A DNA stretch of 64,000 bases from Phaseolus vulgaris (taxonomy: Eukaryota; Streptophyta; Magnoliopsida; Fabales; Fabaceae), in the NCBI RefSeq assembly GCF_000499845.2, contig NW_027174108.1:124001-188000 (forward strand). The letters are read 5' to 3'. Below, one piece after another: positions 20,350 through 33,333 of this stretch. The position numbers were made by a program, and so were the translations under genes. Under the pieces are notes generated by a model. It was given only the letters and a program-made list of their open reading frames with translations. It was not told the DNA's origin and searched no databases. Position 1 is the stretch's first letter; every line of letters starts with the position of its first letter.

Positions 20350-23300
20350 TCAACTGTAATACAACTTCAAGTGCGTGGCGTTCCAAGTGCGAGGGATCGC
20401 CCCTCCTTCCAGTGTCTCTAAGCGGTAGGCGCCGTTCCCGAGCGCCTCGGTTATTCTGAACGGTCCCGTCCACTTAGGCGACAGCTTATTCTCCATCTCG
20501 TACTGGTGGGCTTTTCTCATCACCAGGTCGCCTTCTCTAAATTGCCTTGGCATCACCTTCGAGTTGTACCTTCGTTCAATCCTTCTCTTTACCGCATCAG
20601 CTTTCAGTCTCGCCTCTTCCTTGACCTCATCCAGTAGGTCCAGATTCAGCCTTCTCTCTTCATTCGAGTCTTCCTCTACAAAGTTCAGGAATCTCGGCGA
20701 GCTCTCCTGAATCTCTACTGGAATCATCGCATCACACCCATAGACTAGGGTGAACGGGGTCTCATGGGTTCCTCACTGTTCTGTGGTATGGTATGCCCAG
20801 ACTATACGGGGCACCTCCTCAGCCCAGTTTCCCTTGGCTTTTTCTAGCCTTCTCTTCAAACCTCTCAACAACACCCGATTAGCTGACTCCACCTAGCCAT
20901 TTGTCTGAGGGTGCTCGACGGATGCAAACACTTGTTGAATTCCCACCCCTTCGCAAAGTTTCTTCAACAGGTGGCTTGCAAACTGAGTCCCATTATCCGA
21001 CACCAGGCGTTTAGGCACTCCAAACCGGCACACGATGTTCTTCCACACGAAACCTTCGATCTTGTGTGCGGTGATCTGGGCAACTGGTTCTGCTTCGATC
21101 CACTTGGTGAAATATTCAATCGCCACCACCAAGTACTTCATCTGCCTGATCGCCAGCGGGAAAGGTCCCAGGATGTCGATTCCCCAGGTATGAAACGGCC
21201 AAGGGCTATAGATCGACTTCAACTCCTCGGGAGGCGCCTTATGCCAATCGGCGTGCTGTTGGCATTGTTTACAACATTGGGCATACTTCTTGCAATCTTC
21301 TCTCATCGATGGCCAGTAGTATCCTGCACGGAGAGTTCTCGCGGCCAGAGCTCGACCCCCGACGTGGCTTCCGCATATACCTTCGTGGAGCTCCGCCATG
21401 ATTCTCGTGCACTTCTCGCCATGTATACATTCCAGGAGCGGGTGAGTGAACCCAAACCTGTACAGATCGCCATCAATCAGGGTGTACTTGCTAGAATTCT
21501 TCTTTACCTTCCTAGCCTCAGTCGGATCCAGCGGGAGGAGGCCATCCGCCAGGCACCGCTTGTACTGTGTTATCCAAGTGTCTGGCTCATGGGTAGCGCA
21601 GACCTGCATCACGTTCACCTTCTCTCCCCGACATGCTCTAATTCTCGGCGAGCTCAGAGTTTCTTGCGTCAGGGACTTATGGCCTCTTGCTGCTTTCTCC
21701 GTCGACTTGCTTATCTGAAGGACCAGGTGATCTGCCACAAATGCTCTCGGCGTCTTCAGAGTTTCTTGAATCACCGTCCTCTGCCTACCCCCCTTGCCTG
21801 AACTGGCGAGCTTAGCTAGCAAGTCAGCTCGGGCATTCTGCTCTCTGGGCACATGCACTACTTCAAAGGAGGCAAAAGAACTCTTCAACTCCTGCACATA
21901 TTCCAGATAGGCCGCCATTTGTGGATCTTTAGCCTGGAACTCGCCGGTTACTTGCCCTGTGACTAGTAGCGAGTCACTCTTAGCCATCAGCACCCTAGCT
22001 CCCATCTCCTTGGCCAACAAAATTCCACCGATCAGCGCCTCATACTCTGCTTGATTGTTACTGGCTTTGAAGGCAAACCTCAGAGATTGTTCGATCAGCA
22101 CGCCGTTGGGCCCTTCCAATATGACTCCAGCACCGCTGCCCTGCTGGTTCGACGATCCATCCACCGAAAGTACCCAACGGAAATCGTCCCCTTCAACTCG
22201 CGTTGCCTCAGATGAGAGCTCGACCACGAAATCTGCAAAGATTTGCCCCTTAATCGGGCCTCGGGGCTCATATTTGATATCAAACTCTGACAATTCTACT
22301 GCCCACTTCACCATCCTTCCTGCAACGTCAGGCTTCTTCAAAACCTTCTGGATGGGCAGGTCAGTCATCACCAGTATTGTGAAGCTATGGAAGTAGTGGC
22401 GCAACCTCCTCGCCGAAAATACCACAGCCAGCGCAGCCTTCTCCAGGGCCTGATATCTCGTTTCGGGGCCCTGCAACACCTTGCTCACAAAATAAATAGG
22501 CTTCTGAGCCTGACCTTGATCCTGGGCGAGCACCGCACTCACCGCCCTCTCAGTTACAGCAAAATACAACCTGAGAGGGGTTCCCACCAGCGGTTTGCAC
22601 AGAACCGGCGGGCTCGCCAGATACTCCTTCAGCTTGACGAAAGCTTCCTCGCACTCTTTCGTCCACACAAACTTATAGTTGCGCCTCAGGCACTGAAAAT
22701 AGGGATGGCCCTTTTCTCCGCTAGCTGTTGAACCTCCTTCACCGTAGCTGGGCTCCTCATCGCCAAGATGGCGGCACACTTGTCAGGGTTGGCCTCTATG
22801 CCTCTTTCAGTCAAGAGGAAACCCAAAAACTTCCCAGCTTCCACGCCGAAAATACATTTCTCTGGATTCAGCTTCAATCTGAACTTGGCGATCGTCGTGA
22901 ACAATTTCTCCAAGTCAGCAACGTGCTTGCTCTTTTCCGGCGAGGTCACGACCATGTCATCGACGTACGCTTGCACGTTCCTTCCCAGCATTGGTGCCAG
23001 TACTCGATCCATCAGCCTCTGGTACGTGGCCCCCGCGTTCTTCAGCCCAAACGGCATCACCTTGTAGCAATAGCACGACCTCTCCGTCATGAAGGCTGTC
23101 TTCTCTTCATCCATGGGATGCATTTTGATCTGATTATACCCTGAGAAGGCATCCAGGAAACTCAGCAACTTACACCCTGCAGCACTGTCAACCAGGGTGT
23201 CTATACTTGGTAAAGGATACGAATCCTTTGGGCAAGCTTTGTTCAGGTCGGTGAAATCGACGCACATGCGCCATTTCCCGTTACTTTTCTTCACCAGCAC

Positions 23301-25708
23301 GACATTCGCCAGCCATTCAGGGTACTGGACTTCCCTGATGTGGCCTGCAGCAAGGAGCTTCTGCGTTTCATCTCTAATCGCCTGCCTCCTCTCCTCGTTG
23401 AACATTTTTCTTCTTTGTCGCACTGGTCTCACCAAGTTGTCCATCGCCAGATGATGGCACAAGAAGTCGGGATCAATCCCGGGCATGTCCGAAGCGGACC
23501 ATGCAAACGCGTCCAGATGCCGCTCAATCACCTTGGTTATCTGGTCCTGGAGCTCGACCTCCAAAGATCTTCCCAGCTTGAAGATCTTTCCCCCGATCTC
23601 TTTCTCGAGCCACTGCTCGACAGGTTTTGGCCTGGATTCCCTGGCGATCACCGCCCTGGCGATTCCCTGTTCTCTCGCTTCCTCAGGGCGATTCCGCGCC
23701 TCTTCCTCCTCCAGACCAGCGTTCCCCTCTCCCAGCTCAGCGTCCACCATCTCCACATCCCTCCCGGCGGTCTCTTCCGTTACCGTCGATCTGGGCTTCA
23801 CACCGAGAGGTGGGGTGGTTGTTACATAACTCACTGACCTCTTGTTTTTCAGGCTATTCTCATAGCACTTTTTCGCCTCTTTCTGATCAGACTTGATCGT
23901 GATCACCACCCCTTCCATAGACGGCAACTTTACATTCATGTGCCGAGTCGACGGAATGGCGCCTATCCTGTTAAGCGTGGGCCTTCCCAACAGGATGTTG
24001 TATGCTGAAGGAGTGTTTACGATGAGGTACTTGATTTTCTCCGTCCTCGAACCAGCCTCATCTGTAAACGTGGTTCTCAACTCAATATACCCCCTGACCT
24101 CCACCTGGTCACCAGCAAACCCATATAGGCACCCTCCATAGGGCCTTAGCTGGTCAAGGGGCAACTCCAGCTGCGTGAAAGTCGGCCAGAACATCACGTC
24201 GGCCGAACTTCCCTGGTCCACCAGAACTCTGTGGACCTTCCTTCCCGCCGTAACCAACGAAATGACTATGGGATCGTTGTCATGGGGCACAACGTCCCGA
24301 AGATCCTGCTTGGTGAACGTAATGTCTACCTTCGGCGAGTGATCTTCAAACATATCCACTGTCATCACCGACCGCGCGTACTTCTTCCTCTGCGATGCGG
24401 TGCATCCACCACCTGAGAAGCCTCCTGCAATGGTGTGGATTTCCCCGTGGATAGGCATCTCGTGTTGCTGGGCTTCTCCACCTGCTGGCTGGGAACTCGA
24501 CGCTCCCCCCGTTCTCCTGTCCAGCAGATAGTCATTTAGGAACCCGCTCTTAACCAGATCATCGAGCTGATACCCTAAGGACAAACACGAGTCCAAAGTG
24601 TGGCCAAAGCCCTGGTGAAACTCACACCAGGCGTCTGGCTTTGGTCCCAGCACCTTGTCGCCCACCTTCTCAGGTCCGCCAATCCCATGACAAACTTGTG
24701 CTTAGGCGGGCGATTGTATTCCCGGCGTGCTGGTTGCTGGCGTCCCTGGCCCCTCCCCTTGTTCCTCCTATCATAAGGATGGCGAGTCCTCTGGTCCTTC
24801 CTGGCCGCCGCCGCTGTCTCCAGCACCCGTTGCGGCTGGATTCTGGTCTGGGCGCGTGGCCTAGCGGGAGCCACGCTCCCTCTCTTCTCAACGACCTCAC
24901 TTTCGTCGGCGATGTGAGCCACCGCAAGTCGCCTGACCTCAGCAAACGTTGCAGGGTGAGCCCTGATCAAGGCCTCGCAGAATGGTCCTGGCAGCACGCC
25001 CTTCTTGAATGCATAGACCAGCATTTCTTCATCTTTAGCCGGCGATCTGACCATCTGCGCTCCGAAGCGATTCAGGTAGTCTCTGAGGGACTCTCCCTGG
25101 TACTGCCTTATATCAAACAGATCATAAGACACCCTGGGCGGTGCCTTGTTCACGATGTATTGCTCGACGAAAACCTTAGAGAACTGCTGAAAACTAGTTA
25201 TGTGACCGTTAGGTAGGCTCACAAACCACTCCAATGCCGTTCCCTGGAGCGTGCTTACGAACATCTTGCAAAACACGGCGTCTGACCCTCCCGACAGCAT
25301 CATCTGCGTATGGAACGTGGTCAGATGGGCCTCTAGATCCTCCACGCCGGTAAAGACAGCCTTGACAGGGACCACGCTCGTAGGAATGGGCGTGTCAGTA
25401 ATCGCCTGAACAAAAGGCATAGGGAAAACGCGAGGTGGCGATGACGGCGCCACCACTTCAGCAGAAGAACGCCCTTGCTGCTCCTGAAGAGCTTGACGCA
25501 GCTCCTCAGTCACCTTGCTGAGCTCCTCATTCCTGGCGCGAGAGGCGACCAGGTCCTCATGCATTCTCGCCTGCTCTATGCGTGAGGCTTCCAGAGTAGC
25601 CTGCAACGAACGCATCATCTCTGCCATCTGCGCCATGGTCATGGCAGCGGCACCTTCAGCAGCGACGGGCGCAACTGGACTTGAGCGATTGCTTCTCATT
25701 TTTCTCAT
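20350..25708 (-). pseudogene. gag-pol: gag-pol of B with two 40-bp deletions and two stops
   Basis: Start ATG at 25708 (MRKMRSN), stop TGA at 20352-20350. All domains are recognisable: gag, knuckle CEFHQGFGHTLDSC, protease DQGSSAD, RT with YVDD, two RNase H domains, HHCC, integrase D-D-E and tail. Breaks: a 40-bp deletion at about 24676-24680 between two CCTGA copies; a 40-bp deletion at about 22722-22727 between two CAGCTA copies; TAG at 20895-20893 in integrase GQVES, which removes the region with the catalytic Glu; and TGA at 20775-20773 (Ser to stop). The Gln codon that is a stop in A and D is intact CAA here. Confidence 0.93.
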
Positions 25709-26097
25709 GAAACTCAGCGAATCACAGAATGCAGCGAACAACACTTGCTTCAGCTACGATCGATTCAGCGATCAATCGGAAGAAATTGCGCGAAACTTCG
25801 CAAGGAAATTCAAGAACACCGCTACCTCCAAAGAAACCTGCAACTCCACCAGAAACCACTGCTCTTCCCACGGATAACCAAACGAGCGAACGAGCTCCAC
25901 TCCACCGAACGAATCGCGCGAAAACAGCAGAAAAAACCTCACTCTACCGATCAAATCCCAAACGAGCGGTATAAAACGCGAATTTACCGAACAAATCTCA
26001 AGCAAACAGCGAATGATGGTTGCACCAGCACACAACCACGCAGAAAACTTCGAAAACCTCCAAGAACTCACGCTGTGGATGGGAGCAAGTTTTACAC

Positions 26098-26118
26098 GGC
26101 CCCACAGTGGGCGCCTGA
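26098..26118 (-). other. Primer binding site of B
   Basis: Reverse complement reads AGGCGCCCACTGTGGGGC just inside the LTR. One base differs from A' (ACTGTGG against ACCGTGG). Confidence 0.72.
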
Positions 26119-26917
26119 TGATCCTGCCTGTTGACCAGAATGCTGGAAACTGCCTCGTCAAAGGATCGACGTGTGCACCGCTTCAAACCTCCGTTCCTCT
26201 ACGAGATCCACCTCAAGAACCTGCAAAAGAAACAGAGCGGCGCCGCTGCGGCCGATCGCACTCCAACGCCCAAGTCAGTGACCGAATCACCAAATACTAA
26301 GAGAACAAGAACTGTGCAAATCCTCTCTCACAGTAAGCTCCATAACTCGCAAACGTAAAGAGTATATTCTGAACGTGCGTACCTCAGAAAGTTCGTTGAG
26401 AACTCTTATATACCTGGTTACTTTCTCTCTCCTGGCAGTTACAGACTTGGACACGTGGCTCGCATCCAACTGTACACGTGCCATCATCTGGAGCCTCCTT
26501 GACTTGGGCGCTGCTTCTACTCTCGTTTTGCTAAGTTACCTATGCATGGTACTGCCCAGTACATAGCCAACTTGGGAGTGCGATCTCTACTGGAACTGGC
26601 GAGTTAGGGTGCCTTCGTACACCTTCCCTGTGGTCTCGCCGGCCGCCTTCGTAATCTGCACCACCTTCATTTATGGCGATGTGCTTTCTCTGGCGATCTC
26701 CAATCTCAAGGTCGCCTGAATTTACATCTGGCGACTTCATCTTTAACCCGGTGATCGCCGATTCTGGTATGCTGGAGATCGGAACACGCCAACTTAATAA
26801 CTGGCGACTTCACGAGCCCCCCCGACTTCCTTCCTTTCTGCCAACTTGGCGCCTTGTCAACACGCCTATCCTGTAGCTTGACGCCACGTCATCACTTCCG
26901 ACTACCAGGGCGGTACA
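26119..26917 (-). repeat. 5' LTR of element B (799 bp)
   Basis: Starts TGTACC (reverse complement at 26912-26917) and ends GGATCA at 26119-26124. TATATAAG lies on the minus strand at 26405-26412. The right flank is satellite starting AGATACTTTT. Confidence 0.94.
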
Positions 26918-29900
26918 AGATACTTTTAAACTATTATTACACAGAACATTCACTTTCTTATAGTTTCCTAGGTTAACTATAAAACCTTAGATTGTAAATG
27001 AAAGAAGTATTAAACATATCAAAACACAATTTTAACACATGAAATTGTTTTTCAAAGATATCATAAGTGTTTCAATCAATCAATAGACCTTAGATTGTAA
27101 AAGAAGTATTGAACATATCAAAATACAATTTGAACACATGGAATGGTTTTTCAAAGGTATCACAAGTGTTCGAATCAATTAACAGACCTTAGATTGTAAA
27201 ACAAGTATTAAACATATGAAAACACAACTTTAACACATGAAATTTTTTTTCAAAGATATTCATAAGTGTTTCAATCAATTAATAGACTAAGATTGTATTA
27301 AACATATCAAAACACAATTTTAACACATGAAATTGGTTTTCAAAGATATATCATAAGTGTTTTCAATCAATTAATAGCGAAAAGAACAAGTTGCAAACAT
27401 TTAGTTAAGAAGTAATACGCTTGTTTTCAGTAGTTAAGATACTTTTAAACTATTATTACACAGAAGATTCACTTTCTTATAGTTTCCTAGGTTAACTATA
27501 AAACCTTAGATTGTAAATGAAAGAAGTATTAAACATATCAAAACACAATTTTAACACATGAAATTGTTTTTCAAAGATATCATAAGTGTTTCAATCAATC
27601 AATAGACCTTAGATTGTTAAAGAAATATTGAACATATCAAAATACAATTTGAACACATGGAATGGTTTTTCAAAGCTATCACAAGTGTTCGAATCAATTA
27701 ACCGACCTTAGATTGTAAAAGAAGTATTAAACATATGAAAACACAATTTTAACACATGAAATTGTTTTTCAAAGATATTCATAAGTGTTTCAATCAATTA
27801 ATAGACTAAGATTGTATTAAACATATCAAAACACAATTTTAACACATGAAATTGGGTTTCAAAGATATATCATAAGTGTTTTCAATCAATTAATAGCGAA
27901 AAGAACAAGTTGCAAACATTTAGTTAAGAAGTAATACGCTTGTTTTCAATAGTTAAGATACTTTTAAACTATTATTACACAGAACATTCACTTTCTTATA
28001 GTTTCCTAGGTTAACTATAGAACCTTAGATTGTAAATGAAAGAAGTATTAAACATATCACAACACAATTTTAAAACATGAAATTGTTTTTCAAAGATATC
28101 ATAAGTGTTTCAATCAATCAATAGACCTTAGATTGTAAAAGAAGTACTGAACATATCAAAATACAATTTGAACACATGGAATGGTTTTTCAAAGGTATCA
28201 CAAGTGTTCGAATCAATTAACCGACCCTAGATTGTGAAAGAAGTATTAAACATCTGAAAACACAATTTTAATACATGAAATTGTTTTTCAAAGATATTCA
28301 TAAGTGTTTCAATCAATTAATAGACTAAGATTCTATTAAACATATCAAAACACAATTTTAACACATGAAATTGGTTTTCAAAGATATATCATAAGTGTTT
28401 TCAATCAATTAATAGCGAAAAGAACAAGTTGCAAACATTTAGTTAAGATGTAATACGCTTGTTATCAATAGTTAAGATACTTTTAAACTATTATTACACA
28501 GAACATTCACATTCTTATAGTTTCTTAGGTTAACTATAGAACCTTAGATTGTAAATGAAAGAAGTATTAAACATATCAAAACACAATTTTAACACATGAA
28601 ATTGTTTTTCAAAGATATCATAAGTGTTTCAATCAATCAATAGACCTTAGATTGTAAAAGAAGTACTGAACATATCAAAATAGAATTTGAACACATGGAA
28701 TGGTTTTTCAAAGGTATCACAAGTGTTCGAATCAATTAACAGACCTTAGATTGTAAAAGAAGTATTAAACATATGAAAACACAATTTTAACACATGAAAT
28801 TGCTTTTCAAAGATATTGATAAGTGTTTCAATCAATTAATAGACTAAGATTGTATTAAACATATCAAAACACAATTTTAACACATGAAATTGGTTTTCAA
28901 AGATATATCATAAGTGTTTTCAATAAATTAATAGCGAAAAGAACAAATTGCAAACATTTAGTTAAGAAGTAATACGCTTGTTTTCAATAGTTAAGATACT
29001 TTTAAACTATTATTACACAGAACATTCACTTTCTTATAGTTTCCTAGGTTAACTATAAAACCTTAGATTGTAAATGAAAGAAGTATTAAACATATCACAA
29101 CACAATTTTAAAACATGAAATTGTTTTTCAAAGATATCATAAGTGTTTCAATCAATCAATAGACCTTAGATTGTAAAAGAAGTACTGAACATATCAAAAT
29201 ACAATTTGAACACATGGAATGGTTTTTCAAAGGTATCACAAGTGTTCGAATCAATTAACCGACCCTAGATTGTAAAAGAAGTATTAAACATATGAAAACA
29301 CAATTTTAATACATGAAATTGTTTTTCAAAGATATTGATAAGTGTTTTAACCAATTAATAGACTAAGATTCTATTAAACATATCAAAACACAATTTTAAC
29401 ACATGAAATTGGTTTTCAAAGATATATCATAAGTGTTTTCAATCAATTAATAGCGAAAAGAACAAGTTGCAAACATTTAGTTAAGAAGTAATACGCTTGT
29501 TTTCAATAGTTAAGATACTTTTAAACTATTATTACACAGAACATTCACTTTCTTATAGTTTCCTAGGTTAACTATAGAACCTTAGATTGTAAATGAAAGA
29601 AGTATTAAACATATCAAAACACAATTTTAACACATGAAATTGTTTTTCAAAGATATCATAAGTGTTTCAATCAATCAATACACCTTAGATTGTAAAAGAA
29701 GTACTGAACATATCAAAATACAATTTGAACACATGGAATGGTTTTTCAAAGGTATCACAAGTGTTCGAATCAATTAACAGACCTTAGATTGTAAAAGAAG
29801 TATTAAACATATGAAAACACAATTTTAACACATGAAATTGTTTTTCAAAGATATTCATAAGTCTTTCAATCAATTAATAGACTAAGATTGTATTAAACAT

Positions 29901-31348
29901 ATCAAAACACAATTTTAACACATGAAATTGGTTTTCAAAGATATATCATAAGTGTTTTCAATCAATTAATAGCGAAAAGAACAAGTTGCAAACATTTAGT
30001 TAAGAAGTAATACGCTTGTTTTCAATAGTTAAGATACTTTTAAACTATTATTGCACAGAACATTCACTTTCTTATAGTTTCCTAGGTTAACTATAGAACC
30101 TTAGATTGTAAATGAAAGAAGTATTAAACATATCACAACACAATTTTAACACATGAAATTGTTTTTCAAAGATATCATAAGTGTTTCAATCAATCAATAG
30201 ACCTTAGATTGTAAAAGAAGTATTGAACATATCAAAATACAATTTGAACACATGGAATGATTTTTCAAAGGTATCCCAAGTGTTCGAATCAATTAACCGA
30301 CCTTAGATTGTAAAAGAAGTATTAAACATATGAAAACACAATTTTAACACATGAAATTGTTTTTCAAAGATATTCATAAGTGTTTCAATCAATTAATAGA
30401 CTAAGATTGTATTGAACATATCAAAACACAATTTTAACACATGAAATTGGTTTTCAAAGATATATCATAAGTGTTTTCAATCAATTAATAGCGAAAAGAA
30501 CAAGTTGCAAACATTTAGTTAAGAAGTAATACGCTTGTTTTCAATAGTTAAGATACTTTTAAACTATTATTACACAGAACATTCACTTTCTTATAGTTTC
30601 CTAGGTTAACTATAGAACCTTAGATTGTAAATGAAAGAAGTATTAAACATATCAAAACACAATTTTAACACATGAAATTTTTTTTCAAAGATATCATAAG
30701 TGTTTCAATCGATCAATACACCTTAGATTGTAAAAGAAGTACTGAACATATCAAAATACAATTTGAACACACGGAATGGTTTTTCAAAGGTATCACAAGT
30801 GTTCGAATCAATTAACAGACCTTAGATTGTAAAAGAAGTATTAAACATATGAAAACACAATTTTAACACATGAAATTGTTTTTCAAAGATATTCATAAGT
30901 GTTTCAATCAATTAATAGACTATGATTGTATTAAACATATCAAAACACAATTTTAACACATGAAATTGGTTTTCAAAGATATATCATAAGTGTTTTCAAT
31001 CAATTAATAGCGAAAAGAACAAGTTGCAAACATTTAGTTAAGAAGTAATACGCTTGTTTTCAATAGTTAAGATACTTTTAAACTATTATTACACAGAACA
31101 TTCACTTTCTTATAGTTTCCTAGGTTAACTATAGAACCTTAGATTGTAAATGAAAGAAGTATTAAACATATCACAACACAATTTTAACACATGAAATTGT
31201 TTTTCAAAGATATCATAAGTGTTTCAATCAATCAATAGACCTTAGATTGTAAAAGAAGTACTGAACATATCAAAATACAATTTGAACACATCGAATGGTT
31301 TTTCAAAGGTATCACAAGTGTTCGAATCAATTAACCGACCTTAGATTG
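26918..31348. repeat. 519-bp satellite, middle array with 1,038-bp dimer structure
   Basis: About 8.5 units. The landmark GAAAAGAACAAGTTGC ends at 27394, 27913, 28432, 28951, 29470, 29989, 30508 and 31027, each 519 apart. Each unit has four related monomers (about 101, 90, 104 and 99 bp, sharing AAACATATCAAAACACAA and ACACATGAAATTG) and a distinct segment of about 126 bp from CGAAAAGAACAAG to AACTATAGAA. Two alternating markers show dimers (see findings). No genes. Confidence 0.96.
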
Positions 31349-32593
31349 TGTTTCGTCCGGTTGACCGGGACGTCTTCGTGCGCGACCTCAACCGTCAGCT
31401 AAGGACTACTTCCCACTGATTGACTGTGAATTCCTGCAAAAAAGAGGACAAAGAGGCGCCCTAGCGGCTGTTTGCACTCCGACGCTCAAGTCAGCCAGCA
31501 AGAAACACCAAAAAACTGTCCACCCACGTATCTGAGCACCGCGTGTGGTACTCTGAAGGTGGTAAAAGAACTGTGTATCTGGGTGTGTGTTGTCTCCTTT
31601 AGGCAAAAATATTCTCCGGTCACTTGTACGTAACCTTAAAGCACGGGCAAGCAACCAAAGAGTTTCTCGTAAGTTTGCCAAAGGTTCCAACCCTTTCTCC
31701 GACATTCTCAGCGCTATTTAAACTGCCCAGCATTTAAAGCGCCTTAAAGCGATTTTAATCTCTAACGTAACGCACTCTTTAAAGTGCTTAATTACGAAAC
31801 GTAGCGCATTTAAGACGTTGAAACGCTTGGGAGCCCTAATAGTACCATAATGCTCGAAAGGGAAACTGTATTGAATATCTTTAATTACCTGGCACCTGAC
31901 TAGAGGGTGTTTCCATTCTGGCATGGCTGTCGTACACGTGGAGGGCCTCACGACGGCATGACCCCATTTGGGGGCGTTTCTACCCATCTGGGGACGTTTC
32001 TACGTGTGAGTCCTCCTGCTTGGGAGTGCTACTGCGCTAGGGGTGGCTTTCTGGGTGCCAACTCATGCCCCCAAGTATCTAGCCACTTACTCTGAGAGCG
32101 TATCTGCCTTCCTCTCGCACCCTGCACCCGGTTATCCTGGGCGTGACCTTCCTCTTGGGTCGTATCTGTCCCGAAGGCGTCTCTGGGGCGGCAGGGGTAC
32201 TTCACGAGTCAGGCTGCCCTTCACTGGTACTATCACTATGGCCTTGAAGCCACCTTCTCCTTCTCTTTATCACTTTCCCGAGATATCGGGTCCTGAGGCT
32301 TTCCCACGGCGTCGCTCCCTCCATGGTCTTTCCTACCCATGGGTATCGGGGAACCACACCGTGGTTGCCTTGCTTTTACACTGTTTGACCTGGCGACGCC
32401 CTGGTTGGGCGACGCCTCTACCCAGGCGACGCCTTGCCTTGGCGACGCCTCCACTCAGGCGACGCCTTGCCCTGCCTTGGCGACGCTTCCTCTTGGCGTC
32501 TCTACACCTGGGCGACACCTTGAGTTGACTTTGACTCTCCAGTCGTTGACTTTGACCTTGACTTAGTCAATCGCCCTGGTACGGGACGGTACA
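31349..32593 (-). repeat. 3' LTR of element C (1,245 bp)
   Basis: On the minus strand it begins TGTACCGTCCCGTACC (32593) and ends at 31349. It contains GGCGACGCC-type repeats at about 32390-32525 and a cluster of AAAGCGC/TTTAA words at about 31735-31830. No homology to the family-1 LTR beyond the first bases. Confidence 0.95.
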
Positions 32594-32609
32594 CAAGCCC
32601 CCCAGTCTT
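32594..32609 (-). other. Polypurine tract of C
   Basis: Reverse complement AAGACTGGGGGGCTTG, identical to family 1 although the LTRs are unrelated. Confidence 0.85.
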
Positions 32610-33333
32610 AAGCCGAAGACTTGTCTTCAGCGCAAAGACTAAAGCCTTGCCCCCGCCATCCACGTGACTTCCCGATGACGTGTCATTCTTTGCTGACTCA
32701 GCAAATTTTCGAATTACTGACGCGACATTTTCTGAACCACAGGGGTATTCTTAATGAGCGATTGGACATTCCCTGAAATGGGGATGATTACACCTTTTGG
32801 GCTACCCTTGATCGCGCGCCACGTGGCCCATCGCGTGGCCCTCCTGTAGGGACCTTTGCGCTTCCCCTGGGCAATCAACCCTCTGACGCGTGGCCCGATC
32901 CTACGGCCCTTAGTTAGCGCTTCTTGAGTCGCGAAATGTAACGTTCAAGTTACTCCAAACCCCGCGCTCACCCTACTGTTACATTCATTCACTCTGCTAC
33001 TTTGCCCTGTTCATCGCCTCCAAAACCTCTTCTCTCTGCAATTGCGATTCTCCCCTTCCTACGCTCTCCTACCGCCTCCATTTCAACAGCAAAGGTATGC
33101 TTTCGAGCACTCTCAACTCTTCACTGTTGTCGCATTATAGGAAACTGCCTGGGACTGTTGTTATTCTCGTATTTCTCTGGATATTGTTTGTATGCTTCGT
33201 TGTTCCTTTCGCTTCCCTTCGTTCTCTTGCGGGTAGGGCGCTCCTAGGGTTCTTCCATTTTCCCCTTTTCTTCTCTCCAAACCCCTTTTCTCTGAACCCT
33301 TTCTTTCTCTTTTGATCTTCAGCATTGGCGTTG
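32610..33333 (+). promoter_or_regulatory. Promoter and 5'UTR intron of first antisense gene of C
   Basis: CACGTG at 32820-32825. A probable 5'UTR intron runs from the donor GCAAAG/GTATGC (33095) to the acceptor TGATCTTCAG (33322), 11 bases before the ATG at 33334. The plan matches family 1. Confidence 0.55.

Larger units (their letters stand above)
14757..26917 (-). mobile_element. Element B: family-1 Tat element, complete except a truncated 3' LTR
   Basis: Minus-strand order: 5' LTR (26917-26119), primer site, gag-pol (25708-20350), post-pol motif, minisatellites (20215-19100), antisense gene (15835-18494 on +), polypurine tract (15231-15246) and partial 3' LTR (15230-14757). The two LTR parts differ at 6 of about 475 aligned positions by my count, so they are an original pair and the element is fairly young. 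The outer 324 bp of the 3' LTR are lost at the junction with A'. Confidence 0.94.

Noticed and set aside
10797..26917. One single retroelement bounded by two LTRs
   Set aside because: The outer LTRs face each other in opposite orientation, coding parts are inverted relative to each other, and the truncated LTR at 14757-15230 pairs with 26119-26917.
26918..31348. CRISPR-like regularly spaced repeats
   Set aside because: The units are contiguous 519-bp satellite copies with no unique spacers, in a plant context.
32043..32566. Open frames in C-family LTRs (32043-32528, 45320-45859, 48553-48888)
   Set aside because: They lie in LTR U3 with GC-rich repeats, change length with repeat number, and lack domains.
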